Source: Choricystis sp. odSpoLacu1 (lineage: Eukaryota; Chlorophyta; Trebouxiophyceae). Taken from it: a stretch of DNA of 64,000 nt. This document shows, in pieces, positions 39,669-49,879 of this stretch. Location: positions 620,001 to 684,000 of the forward strand of contig OY253656.1 of NCBI GenBank assembly GCA_958009055.1. The letters run 5' to 3'. The translations under genes and the position numbers were made by a program. Numbering within the stretch: the stretch's first letter is position 1; each line of letters opens with the position of its first letter. The notes beneath the pieces are model-generated. The model searched no databases. It was given only the letters and a program-made list of their open reading frames with translations, and was not told the DNA's origin.

Positions 39669-41048
39669 TCACTCCTCTCGCCTCCTCCACAACCCGCCAG
39701 CAGGCAGCACCGCCGCCACCGCGGCCACGCGGTCGGGGTCGGGCACCGGTTCATCCCCGCCCAACGCCGGGGGGGCGCCCAGCGCAAGGGTTGCGCACGG
39801 ATAACAACACGGCACACCGCCGCCACACACATCCCCAGCTACCAGGGGCACGCCGCACAAAGCGCAGATGCCGCGGTCCGCATCCACAACCGGCGCAGGC
39901 ACCCGGGCCAACGCCCCCAAGCACGAGGCCGCGGTCGACGGAACGCACTGCTGGCAGGAAGCAACGAAAGCCGCAGCCAGCGCTCTTGCGTCCCGTACCG
40001 CCGCCGCCGCCGTCGGCACAGCGATGGGTGGCGCAGCAGGCACACCCGCCAACACCGCCAACACCGCCACATCGCGGCCCGGGGTGCCGCCCAGCGGACG
40101 GAGGAGGGGGGGTGAGCGTGCCGTGTCGGCGCGCGCGGCAGCCAGGGCGGTGGCGGCGCCTGCGCCGGATGCGGCGGCGTCCACCGCGGCGGCGGCTAAA
40201 GAGGTGGCAGTCTCACCAGTGGCGACAGCGTCGGCAGCATCCTCGGCGGCAGCCGCCAGCAGGGAAGCCAGGACGAGCGCGCGCCTCACGCGCGCCGCGC
40301 CGGGGGGAGCCACCGCGGCCAGCAGCGCGTCCGCTGCGCCCGGGACGCCGCCAAACACGGTGTCAACATCCACGATGTGAAAGTCGTCGACGCCAGCGGC
40401 GGCTGCGGCGGCAGCGGCGGCCAGGGCGGTCGGCGCGTCCGCGGGGGGCAGCCCTGCCCCCGGCCCAACCACATGCACCCCGGCCAGGGTCAGGCGGCGG
40501 GGGGCGGAGGGGTGGGGAGGGGTGGTGGAGGCCGCCAGCGTGCGCAGCAGGAAGGCGGAGGCGGGGCCTGGGTGCGTGGAGGGTGGGTCGCGGGGGGGTT
40601 GGTCGCGACCGTCGACGGGCGCTGGCGGCGCATGTGGCTAGCCGTCGGCGCCGGTTTTCCTCCCAATTCCACGCCCTCCTCCCCTCTCTCTCCCCTCCTC
40701 TCACCTCCCGACACCCCCACCACCAACCGCCCGCCGCGGGGCACGGCCGCCACGTCGCGCAGCGCGCGTGCGCGCACGCTCGCCTCGCCGCACGGCGCGC
40801 ACAGCGGGCGTGCGTCCGCTTTCAGCTGTGGGGTTTGTGTGTGGGTGGGTGGAGGATACGTGTGAGAAAGTACAGGCTCGTCAACGGACAGCGCAAGGGA
40901 GGCCGGTGGACGCCGCCAACCGCCCACTCTTTCTCACCTGCGCCCGCGCCTCCTCACACTTGGCGCACACCGGCCCGCCTGGCGCCGCCTGCGCTGGTGC
41001 GGCCACAGGCGCACACGCGCACTCTTCCCGTGAGCAGGGGGCGGACAT
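39669..41048 (-). CDS. CTU2: Cytoplasmic tRNA 2-thiolation protein CTU2 (NCS2)
   Basis: Three exons (40938-41048, 40705-40825, 39669-40567) encode 376 residues in frame. CTU2 pairs with CTU1/NCS6 to thiolate wobble uridine-34 of Lys, Glu and Gln tRNAs. The N-terminal zinc-finger region has CAKCEEARAQ and CAPCGEASVRARAL. The degenerate PP-loop follows: RLVVGVSGGPASAFLLR, completed across an exon junction. The C-terminal Cys cluster includes SCQQCVPST, CALCGVPL and CCYPC. The middle is very Ala-rich. Confidence 0.85.
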
Positions 41049-41555
41049 GGCGTGTTGAAAAGAGAGAAGAGAGAACAGTGTTTGGTGAAGTATTTTTTGT
41101 GATGTTTTTTCTTTTCTTTTTGGTTTCACTTGAGGTGTGTGCGCGCGCGCGGGCCCCCCGCAGAGGTTGTGGCCATCGCCGCATGATTTGCCGGGGCCAC
41201 AGACTGTGCGAGTCCGCGCTGCGACGTGATGTCGGTTAAAACGAAAAAAAAGAGGGGGGCGGTGGTGTTTAGAAAAAGGGGCAAACTAAGAGGGGGCCGC
41301 GTCACACACAAAAGTCCGCCCGAGACGTGCGGAGGCCAACCATAGCCCATTCGGTGTGTTGAAAATGATAGAAGGGGGGGGGCGACAAATCTTTCACTCG
41401 ATGGTCAAAGGGGACACGGGGCGGTTTTTTGTTGGAAACCACCGCGCCTCGCGTTTTTTATCTTCGATCGATCTCTCTCGTTATGAATCAAACTTTCTCT
41501 CTCTCTCTCTCGACTTGAAACAAAGCAGGCAAAGGCAAAGACCTCCACAACGCCA
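41049..41555. other. Intergenic region, CTU2 promoter and pseudokinase 3' side
   Basis: This 507 bp region lacks a credible gene. It is AT-richer than average, with T runs near 41090-41120, a short (CG)n at 41142-41150 and a CT repeat near 41490-41512. It holds the CTU2 promoter and the 3' UTR of the upstream pseudokinase. No tRNA fold was seen. Confidence 0.5.
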
Positions 41556-42856
41556 TCAGTGAGGCGTCGGCAGGCCGAAGAAGATGTCCTCCACAAACGG
41601 CCGCCGCGCAGCGGGCGGCGCGGCGACGGCCTTGGCTGTCGCCGCGGGCGGCGGGCCGGCCGCTGCAGCCGCAGTCGGCGCAGCCTCCGCCGCGCCCTCG
41701 ACCCCCTCCACCGGCGCCAGCGCCGCAAAAAAGTAGTCCAGCTCCGACACCGGCGTGATGGCGCGCAGCCTGTCCACCAGGGCGGCCAGCGACCGCACCA
41801 GCTGGGACGCGGTGGGGCGGGCAGCGGGGTCGGGGGCGCAGGCAGCGCGGGCAAGAGCGCGCGCCGCCTCGCAGCACGGCCAGTCGCCCGGGGACGCGCC
41901 CGGCGGCGTCAATCTCCACGAGTCCCCTGCCAACCCTGCGTCCACGCCCGCCAACACTTCCCACGCCAGCACGCCAAAGGCGTGGACGTCGGCTTCCAGG
42001 GAGGGGCGTTTGGAAGCAGAATCAGCGTGCGGCGCGCGCGCGCCGCAAACAGCGGCGGCCGGCAGAGGCGCAAACGGGGGCGCCAGCTTGGCCACCCACC
42101 CCCGCCCATCATCATCAGACGCGGCCAGGTGCACGTTGGCGGGACACAGGGCGCCGTGGGGGCGCCCCGTGGCGTGGACGCGGGCCAGGCCGCGCGCGAC
42201 TTCGAGCAGCGTCGCGACGCGGCGCGGCTCGTCAGACGGAGACGTCGGCCCCGTGCCCCGCCCCGCGCGCACCGCGTCGCGCAGGGTGTGCCGCGCTCGC
42301 ACAGTTCGTAGACGGCGACGGTCTCGATGTGCGGGAGGGAGGGGGAGGTGGAGGCGCCATCATCACCACCCGTCGCTGCGCCCGCTGCCGCCAGCGCTCC
42401 CTTGAGCGACAGGGGCGCCCCATCCACCCCCACCAACGCGCCCGACGGCGCGTCCGGGGACGCGACCACGCACTCCCGCACCGCGAACAGGTGGACGACG
42501 TTGGGGTGGGCGGCGGCCGTGCCCAGCAGGCACGGCGCGCGGCGCGCGGTCGCGGGGAGGCGCCCGACAAACACGGCCACGGGGGAGCCTCCCCACGCGC
42601 CACGAAAGACGGCACCACCGCCGGGCGTACGCACCAACAGAGATGTGACGGCCGCGGTGAGGCGGGGGTCGGCCAGGGCGGTTTGCACAGCGGCGGCAGG
42701 GTCGCGTGCCGCGCGCGCCGCGGCGCGCGCGGCGCGGGCCAGCGGGGCCAGCAGCACCACCATGGCGGCGGCGGCGGTAGCTAGGATGGCCAGGACGAGC
42801 ACGAGGGCGGCGTCGGGGGCCGGGGTGGCGGCCGCGGGGCAGTGTGCGGTTGCCAT
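41556..42856 (-). CDS. Membrane-anchored receptor-like pseudokinase
   Basis: The gene starts at ATG 42856 with a short N-terminus and one membrane helix (about residues 19-42, ALVLVLAILATAAAAMVVLL). A protein-kinase fold follows, with VYELCERG, HGALCPANVHLA, ADVHAFGVLAWEVLAG and PDPAARPTASQLV in kinase order. The catalytic residues are gone: the VAIK lysine is absent (SPVAVFVG), HRD-x-K is replaced by PHGALC, and DFG by APP. It should not phosphorylate and may act as a scaffold. The frame changes by 2 nt near 42290-42302, at a tgtg; removing two bases gives ERGTLRDAVRAG and 432 residues. Confidence 0.75.
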
Positions 42857-43247
42857 TTTCGGGAGAGGGGCTGAGGTTTCGGGGAGGGAACACGTCAATT
42901 CAAGTCCCTTACTGGCGTCGCACGGCCGCGCTCGCGGTCTCACAGCACGCCAACACGCTGTGCGCGCACAACGGTGGCGGGAGGGGCGGCAATTGGGGGC
43001 GGGCGGCGCGCAGGCGGAGGACCCCACACCCGCGCCGCCTCCAAAACGGCGCACCTCTCGTGTTTGCCCTCTCGGGTCCCTCTCGTCTGCCTCCCGGGAG
43101 GGCGCGAGCGGGCGCGCAAGTCACCCGCGCGTCCCGCGGAGGGGGACGCGGGAGGAGGAGGGAAGGCGGTGCCGCGGGGCGGCGGCGAAAAAAATGTGAA
43201 AGGAGTGAGTGGGCCCGCCTTAGTTTTTTGTTCTTGCACACCTCGTC
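42857..43247. promoter_or_regulatory. Upstream region of the pseudokinase gene
   Basis: These 391 bp between two minus-strand genes hold the pseudokinase promoter and the MetRS 3' UTR. The sequence is GC-rich and shows no recognisable coding, tRNA or repeat element. Confidence 0.45.
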
Positions 43248-45177
43248 TCACGCCGCCGTCGCCGCCTGCTCCTTTTTCTTCTTGCCGCCTCCCTTTTTAG
43301 GTGGCGGCGGCGGCGCCCCCTTCCCACCCGGCGGGTCCAGCCGCGCAAACAGGGGGGCTGCCGGCGGCAGTGGCGCGCCTTCTGTGAGCCCCCCCCATGC
43401 AGCCTCCTCCCACGCAGGCGCGTTTCCACCCTCCCCACCCCCCAACGCCGCCAGCACGCGCCCCGAAAAGGTCGGCGTCACCGGGTGCAGCAGCACGGCG
43501 GCCACGCGGGCGGCTTCCAGGGCGGCGACAAGGGACGCAGCTGCCGCGGCGCGGTCGGACGGGTCCTCACTCTTCAGCTTGGTCCACGGCGCGGCGGCGT
43601 CCAGGGCCGCGTTGGCTGCGGCGGCGACGCCCACGGCGGCCGCCGCAGCATCGTGCAGGGCCAGCGTGTCGTAGGCTGCGCCCGCGGCGGTGGCGCCAGC
43701 AGCTGCTGCTTCGACAAGGGACGGGTGTTCGCGCCCCGCTTCCTCAGCCCCCACCGGCAACACCCCCCCAAACTGTTTGTGCACAATGGTCGCACAACGC
43801 GTCACCAGGTTACCCACCGTGTTAGCCAGGGCCGCGTTGACGGTGTCTGCGAACCGGGTGGCGGAGAAATCGCCGTCGCTGCCAAACGTGACTTCACGCA
43901 CGAAGAAAAAACGGACGGCATCCGCGCCAGCCGCCTCCACCAGGGCCACGGGGTCCAGCACATTGCCCAGCGACTTGCCCATCTTGCGCCCGTCTTTCGT
44001 GAGGAAGCCGTGGGCGAAGACGCGGGACGGGAGGGGGAGGGAGGCGGAGAGGAGCATGGCTGGCCAGTAGGCTGCATGAAACCGCAGAATGTCTTTCCCC
44101 ACCAGGTGCAACGCGGGCGGCCAGCCAACGGAGGGCAAGTCTTCCAGGGTTTGGTCTGCAGTCAGCAGGGCGGAGGCGTAGCCCAGGAGCGCGTCAAACC
44201 AGACGTAGACGGTTTGGTCGGGGTCCCCCGGCATGGGGAGGCCCCATTCGACGGCCGCCCTCGAAATGGAAAAGTCGCGCAAGCCGGCGTCCACCCAGGC
44301 CGCCACCTCGTTGCGGCGGGGGGCGGGAGCTAGGAACGGGGAGGAGGGTTCAGAGGCTAGCAAGGCAGCCACTTCGTTTTGATAACGCGACAACCGAAAA
44401 AACCAGTTGTCCTCCGCACGCCGCGCCGCGGGGGCGTCGTGCAGGGGGCACCTCTTGTCGTCCCCCACCAGGTCGGTCTCATCCTTGTACTCTTCGCAGC
44501 CGACACAGTACCAGCCTTCGTAGCGGCCTTTGTATATGTCGCCCTTCTCAGACACGCGGCGCATCACCTCCTGCACCAGCGCCGCATGCTTGGCGTCCGT
44601 CGTCCGCACAAAGGCGTCGGGCGCGATGTCGAGGCGGGTCCACAGAGCGCGGAAGGCGGCGGACACGGTGTCCGTGTGGGCGGCGGGGGTGACGCCGGCC
44701 GCGGCCGCGGCGGCCGCGATCTTTTCGCCGTGCTCGTCAGTGCCGGTGACGAGGGTGGCGGCGGCTCCGCGGGCACGAGCATACCTAGCCAGCACGTCGG
44801 CCGCGATAGTGGTGTAGGCGGACCCCATGTGGGGGGCAGCGTTGGCCTGGGAGGGAAGGGAAACGAGGGACGTCGTTTCGGTCGATGCTTCTCGCTTTCT
44901 TTTTCTTCTCCGCAACACACACGCACGCACACAGCACATGCCACTCGACCACCCCACCACCCTCCATACTCACATAGTACAGCGGCGTCGTGATGATCCA
45001 CGGCTGCCCCGTGCGCGGCGCGCCGGACGGGCGGCCGTCTGCAGGCGACGCGCTGAATGCGCACGCGCGCACGGTGAGATTTTGACGTGATATGCAGGCT
45101 GACCTGCGGGCTACGACGGGCGGGGAGCGAGGAAGCAGGGCGGAGGGGGCGCGCGGCGACGCGGCGGCGCGCCGCAT
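43248..45177 (-). CDS. Organellar methionyl-tRNA synthetase
   Basis: Two exons (44974-45177, 43248-44846) encode 600 residues. The N-terminus is Arg/Ser/Ala-rich and suits import into plastid and/or mitochondria, as for plant organellar MetRS. Class I markers: APHMGSAYT (the HIGH box), GTDEHGEKIA, a zinc knuckle region with CVGCEE and RCPLH, VYVWFDALLGYASAL, HLVGKDILRFHAAYWPAML, and the KMSKS equivalent KMGKSLGNV (about 358). The C-terminus ends in a Lys-rich tail and lacks the appended domains of cytosolic forms. The splice joins PLYY to ANAAPHMG, the expected active-site strand. Confidence 0.93.
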
Positions 45178-45389
45178 TGCGGCCAGCAGGGAGAGCGTGG
45201 CGACCGGGGAGAACGTGGAGCTGGGGAAGGGGGGACGTAGAGTGCGTGCTTGTGTTGTGGGAGGGCGCAATGCGCAGGCAGGATGTCACGGCAAAGCCGG
45301 AGAGAGTGGGCAGAGAGAGAAAGGACAGCCCTCGTCAAGTCGACGTGTCAGAACGCAAACCTCTTCAACCAGCCCTCTCTCAGCCCGGC

Positions 45390-45779
45390 ATGCCGCGCCC
45401 CTGCCTCCGCCCCAGCCCGCGCGTGCGGCCGGCCCCCTTGTCGACCGTGTGCCGACACGGCACGCCGCCGCCCCCCCGCCGCCACGCTCTCGCCAGCCTC
45501 CTCGCTGCCGCCGCCGCGTGCGCGCTGCCACCCCCGTCGCCACCCACCTGGGCGTCCGTGCTGGGCGTCAAACAGACGGCCGCCCTGGACCCCAAGTGTG
45601 GCCCCATTGAGTCGCCCTCCACGCCTCGCAAACGCCGCACATCGGCCGACGCGGCGGCCGCGGGCGCGCGGCCACGCGCGGAGGCGAGCGTGGCCGCCGC
45701 GGAGCGCGCCGCGCTGGATGACGCCAGGGAGCGCGCGACGCGCGAGTTTGTGGACTCGATGTGGCAGGGGTTGGAGTGA
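45390..45779 (+). CDS. Small protein with twin-Arg, hydrophobic N-terminal region
   Basis: An intronless gene of 129 residues. An Arg/Pro-rich first 30 residues are followed by a twin Arg and a hydrophobic stretch (PRRHALASLLAAAAACALPP), then PPTWASVLGVKQTAALDPKC. This is the layout of a bipartite transit peptide for a thylakoid lumen Tat substrate. The rest has a basic segment (TPRKRRTS) and a C-terminal helix ending REFVDSMWQGLE. The family is not recognised. It is divergent from MetRS, 212 bp apart. Confidence 0.6.
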   Translation: MPRPCLRPSPRVRPAPLSTVCRHGTPPPPRRHALASLLAAAAACALPPPSPPTWASVLGVKQTAALDPKCGPIESPSTPRKRRTSADAAAAGARPRAEASVAAAERAALDDARERATREFVDSMWQGLE

Positions 45780-46048
45780 TGGTGGGAGAGAAGAGAGAGA
45801 GAGAGACGTCACGTTGTTGCAGAAAGTTGTTGTTTTGTTTTTTCACACAGCAGCCGCGCAGCTTGATGGTTGTGCGCCACGCTCCAGCCCACCAACACCA
45901 GCGGGACAAGCCTAAAGAATAAAAAAGGTCGGCGGCTCTTTCATAGACTCCACGGACCAGCGGGAGCAAAGAAGAATGAGAAACCAAAATCAGACAACCC
46001 ACAAACCCTCGAAACAAACTCGCTCGTGTGTGTCATCCAACCAGCCCC

Positions 46049-49000
46049 TCACACCTCGTACGGCAGCGCCACCTCCAGCACCTGGTCGCGTGGCACGTTG
46101 TACGCGTCCGCCGTGTCCTCCTGGAAGCAGCGCACCAGGGTGACAAAGGGGAGGCCGATGAACACGCGGCGAAAAAAGCCGCGCAGGCCGCCACCCCGCG
46201 CGGTGAGGGGCCTCCCCGCCCCGATGACGTACACGACCGCGTTCTGAGCGCGCGCGTGCGCCAGCACGCGGCACTCGGCAGCCTCGCCCGCGGCGGAGGC
46301 GTACCTGTCGGGCAGCGGTCCGCGGGGTCCGTGCGGCCCGACCGCCGCGACCGCCGCCTCCATCATGCTCCTCACCGTCGCGCGCCGCGGCTCGGCATCG
46401 ACCGCGCCGGCGCGCGTGGTGGTGTCGTCCGGGTCGGACGCCTCGATCAGCGTGGGCAGGGTCGGCGTGCGCGGCTCGAGCGGGGGCAGCGTCGCCGCCG
46501 CGCGCGCCGCGGCCTCCGCTACGACGCGCGCGGCAAAGTCGACGGGCAGGCCGAGGGCAGCCCTCAAGCCGTCGTCCGCGGCCGCGGCGCGCGCCAGGCG
46601 GTCGTACAGGCGGCCCAGGACGTGGTCGATGACGGTGGCGGCAAAGGCGGCGTCCTGGGAGGGGCGCTCCATGTAGCCGTAGCTGTGGGGAAGGGGCTCA
46701 CAAAAAGAGGGTTAAAAACAGGTCAAAAAAGAAGGACACACATACCAACACACACGCACACACTCCCTCCCCACCATGGCTCGCAACGTCCGCGAGCCAT
46801 GGTAGACGACGCAGAGGATGGCGGGGAAGATAAAATTGTGAAAGAGACCGCCACCCCACACCACCACAAACCAACACACCACCACAAACCAACTCACCGC
46901 GCCACGACGTGGAAAAAGCCCTCCACCCCCGCGTCCCGCGCCAGCAGCCTTTCTTTCGGGTCCACTTCAGGCAACGGCACAAAACGGTTCGTTAAGAAGA
47001 TCTGGACCTGAAATAAGACTGGCATGCGCGTCAACAAGTGAGCCAACACGGGAGGCGCCGAATCCAGCCTGTCCGAGTAAAACAGGGCCACCCCGCGCGC
47101 CCGCGCGATCCTGCCCTTGGCGCCGTTCGTGTGTCGCAGCGGGACGATGGGCACAGTCAGTGACGAACCTTCCGCCACGTATTCCCCCGCGGAGGCGGCG
47201 TCCAGCAGGGTGGCGAGGGGGGGGGCGGAAATCGATTTGCGGCGGGCAGCAGTGCCGGCAGACCAGACTGGGAAGAAGGGAGGGGCGGTTGAGGTGGGTA
47301 GAGCCGCGCACACGCCCTGACCATGCACAAGCAAACACATCGCACTCAGGGGTTGGTGGTGAGTGGTGGAAGGGGTGGAAGAGTCGTGCGCGCGCTGCGC
47401 GCACCCCCACCACACACACAACAACACAAAAAACTCACCCGCCATGACGCCGCCCCACATGACGGCCATGATGACCGCCATCCAGCCGTAGCCCACGACT
47501 TTGCGCAGGGTGGAGGACCAGAGGACACCCTCGACCACGGAAAAAACGATGAAAAACGCAGCCGCCAGCATCAGGGGCACCCGCCACACACTGATCATAA
47601 CCAGGGTGGCCAGGATTGTTGTCACCAGCATGTCGAGCAGGACGGCGATGCCGTACGCGTCCGCGACAGTGCTGGAAGTGCGGAAGGCCAGGACGATGGT
47701 CAGGCAGAGGGCTAGCAGGGCGTAGTTGACGACGGGGATGTAGATTTGACCCTCCACGCGGCGCGAGGTGTGCTGGGGGAGAGTTTTGTGGGGTAGGGTG
47801 GGTTGAAACGACGGGTAGGTGGAGGTGGACGTGTTTTTTAACCAATTGCTTGAACCACACTCACCTGCACATGCACCCGCGGAAAGAAGCCGTGCGCCAT
47901 GGCCTGCACCACGATGGAGTAGGACGCCGTAATCAACGCCTGCGACGCGACGATGGCCATAGAGATGGCCAGCACGAGGACGGGATAATACACAGGTTTG
48001 GGGACCGCCGCCCAAAAGGGGGGGCCCACGCCGCCATCGTGCGCGCCCTTGTACGCGTCCGGCGTCCCCAGCAGCACGGCCGCCTGGCCCAGGTAGGCCA
48101 GGACGAGGGATGGGTAGACGACGGCGGTGGTGGCGATCTGGATGGCGGGCATGGAGAAGTGGCCCGTAAGAGGGAGGAAAGGGAAAGGGGGAAAAAACGG
48201 TGTCAGTTATCGGGTGTTGGTTTCGCGCGGTCGCAACTCCGCCCCACCACCCCACCACTCCCCAACAACTTATCTGTCCGCAAACAGAGCCTCCGCCCCC
48301 GTGATCGCCAGCGCGGTGGACCCCAGCGACACCCACGCCTCCCGCCCGTTGGCCGCAAAATAGCGGTAAGCGTGGTGCGGCGACACGGCCGACAGCGCGG
48401 CCAGCCCGTTGGACGCGCCCGCAGTGACCAGGTTGTACAGCCCCATGGCCGCCAGCGCGCCAAACCAGATGGCGGCCAGTGGGGAAAAGGCGAGGGCGAC
48501 GCCGCCCGTGCCGAAGCGTTGCACGAGGAACAGGCACGCGAGGATGACGGCTGCGAGTGCAACCGTCGCGGGCGCGCCCTTGCCAAACACGGTGGGGGAG
48601 ACGCGCCCCAGCCCCTCGACTGCCGAAATGACGGAGATGGAGGGGGTAAGGGTGCCGTCTCCCAGGATGGCGCCCACACCGACGACGACGGCCACGTTCA
48701 ACGCGCGCTGCAGCCAGCGCGCTGAAATGAGCCGTTGGCGCCAGTCGGGTGTGGGGCGCGCGTGCGCGGCGCCACCGCGTTCCGTGTCGGCGTAGTCGTC
48801 CGCCCAGCGGACGCGGAAGCGGGCGCCAGTGGGCTGGGAAGTGGACGGCGGCGGGGCGGCCGCAGCGCCGCCACCGCCTCCGCGCGGCGTGCGGCCACCG
48901 ACCGGCGCGCGTCCTGCCCCCAACCCGCCGCACGCGCCCTGCCGCCAGTCCGCAGCCGCGCGCCGTTTGAAAATGGACCCACAACCAGACTCGGGGGCGC

Positions 49001-49693
49001 GCGTGTAGCCGGTTAGCCCGGCCGCCGCGTCGCGGTCGGCCGCGGCGTCCGCCCGCGCCGACGCGGTGCCCGCGGCCACCGTTTCAGACGCGCCCTGCCG
49101 TTTGAGAATGGAGTACAGAGCAAACGTGCCGCCTTGGCCACCATCATGAGCGCGCAGCACGATGAACGTGTACTTGAGGAGCAGGAGGAGGGTCAACCCC
49201 CAGACAATGATCGACACCGCGCCCAGCACGTCGGACCGCGACGGCGGCGCCTCATGGTTTTTGAACACCTCCTCCAACGTGTACAGGGGGGACGTGCCGA
49301 TGTCGCCATAGATGACGCCCAGGGTTTGCCACGCGATGAGGAGGGTGACGCCGAGCGAAAAGTGCTGGAGGTGGGGGGTGGTGTGGATGGAAACCAGGCA
49401 GAGGTGGAAGTTACGTCTCGCGGGCGCCCAATTTCGCGCCGTCTCCCTCCCCCCACAAAATCATCCCACAAACACACCTGACCATGCTCCGCTCTCTTGT
49501 GCAGCGCTGCATCGCGCGCCCACTCGCTGGTGCGCACGGACAGCAGGCGCCGCGAGCCCGGGGTGAGCGCGTCCTCGGGCGTCACCGCGCCCGAGGTGCT
49601 GATGCGGTGCAGCGTGGCGGCCAGCCGGACGGACAGGCGGTGCAGGGAGGTGGACCGAGGGGAGGGGGGCGGCACGTGTAGCGTGTCGGCCAT
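46049..49693 (-). CDS. KUP/HAK/KT potassium transporter, copy A
   Basis: Six exons (49478-49693, 48274-49364, 47865-48165, 47439-47772, 46898-47267, 46049-46682) encode 981 residues in frame. KUP/HAK/KT carriers take up K+, usually with H+. Family hallmarks: GVIYGDIGTSPLYTLEEVF, GGQGGTFALYSIL, GDGTLTPSISVISAVEGL, YLGQAAVLLG, IVASQALITASYSI, and a long cytosolic C-terminal domain. Intron 2 (48166-48273) has AT-AC ends and is needed to keep the frame at FAD-R-GHFSMP. It is the downstream member of a tandem pair, 186 bp from copy B's stop. Confidence 0.93.
46569..47061. repeat. Conversion tract 1, copy A side
   Basis: About 493 bp here match 50496-50988 of copy B without a visible difference, covering the end of exon 5, all of intron 5 and the start of exon 6. 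Identity stops abruptly on both sides. Confidence 0.8.
46773..46803. repeat. Perfect 12-bp inverted repeat in intron 5 of KUP copy A
   Basis: Positions 46773-46784 (accatggctcgc) and 46792-46803 (gcgagccatggt) are exact reverse complements around a 7-nt loop (aacgtcc). The hairpin is inside the intron and is identical in copy B. Confidence 0.85.
47636..48734. repeat. Conversion tract 2, copy A side
   Basis: About 1.1 kb here match 51499-52597 of copy B without a visible difference. The block includes part of exons 2 and 4, exon 3, and two introns, one of them the AT-AC intron. Flanking exon sequence differs clearly. Confidence 0.8.
48166..48273 (-). other. AT-AC intron (U2-type) in KUP copy A
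   Basis: The 108-nt intron starts ATAAGT after exon ...GCGGACAG and ends CTCTTAC before GGGCCACTTC. No GT-AG alternative keeps the conserved FAD-x-GHFS reading frame, because the nearest GT follows an in-frame TAA. A branch-like CTGAC and a C/T tract lie near the 3' end, so a U2-type AT-AC intron fits better than U12. Confidence 0.75.
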
Positions 49694-49879
49694 AGTTTGT
49701 GTGTGAGAAGTGCGCGTGCGGGAATTGGGGGGGAGGGAGCGGGGCGACCCCGCGAAGCGGATAGAGACGCGCGCGCGGGGTTTTGAGAGAAGTCCCGACA
49801 CAAAAGAAGAGAAGTGGCAGGTCTTGCTAAAAAGTGCACAACAGACACCACACCACACACACCCTCTCCCCCCACACTC

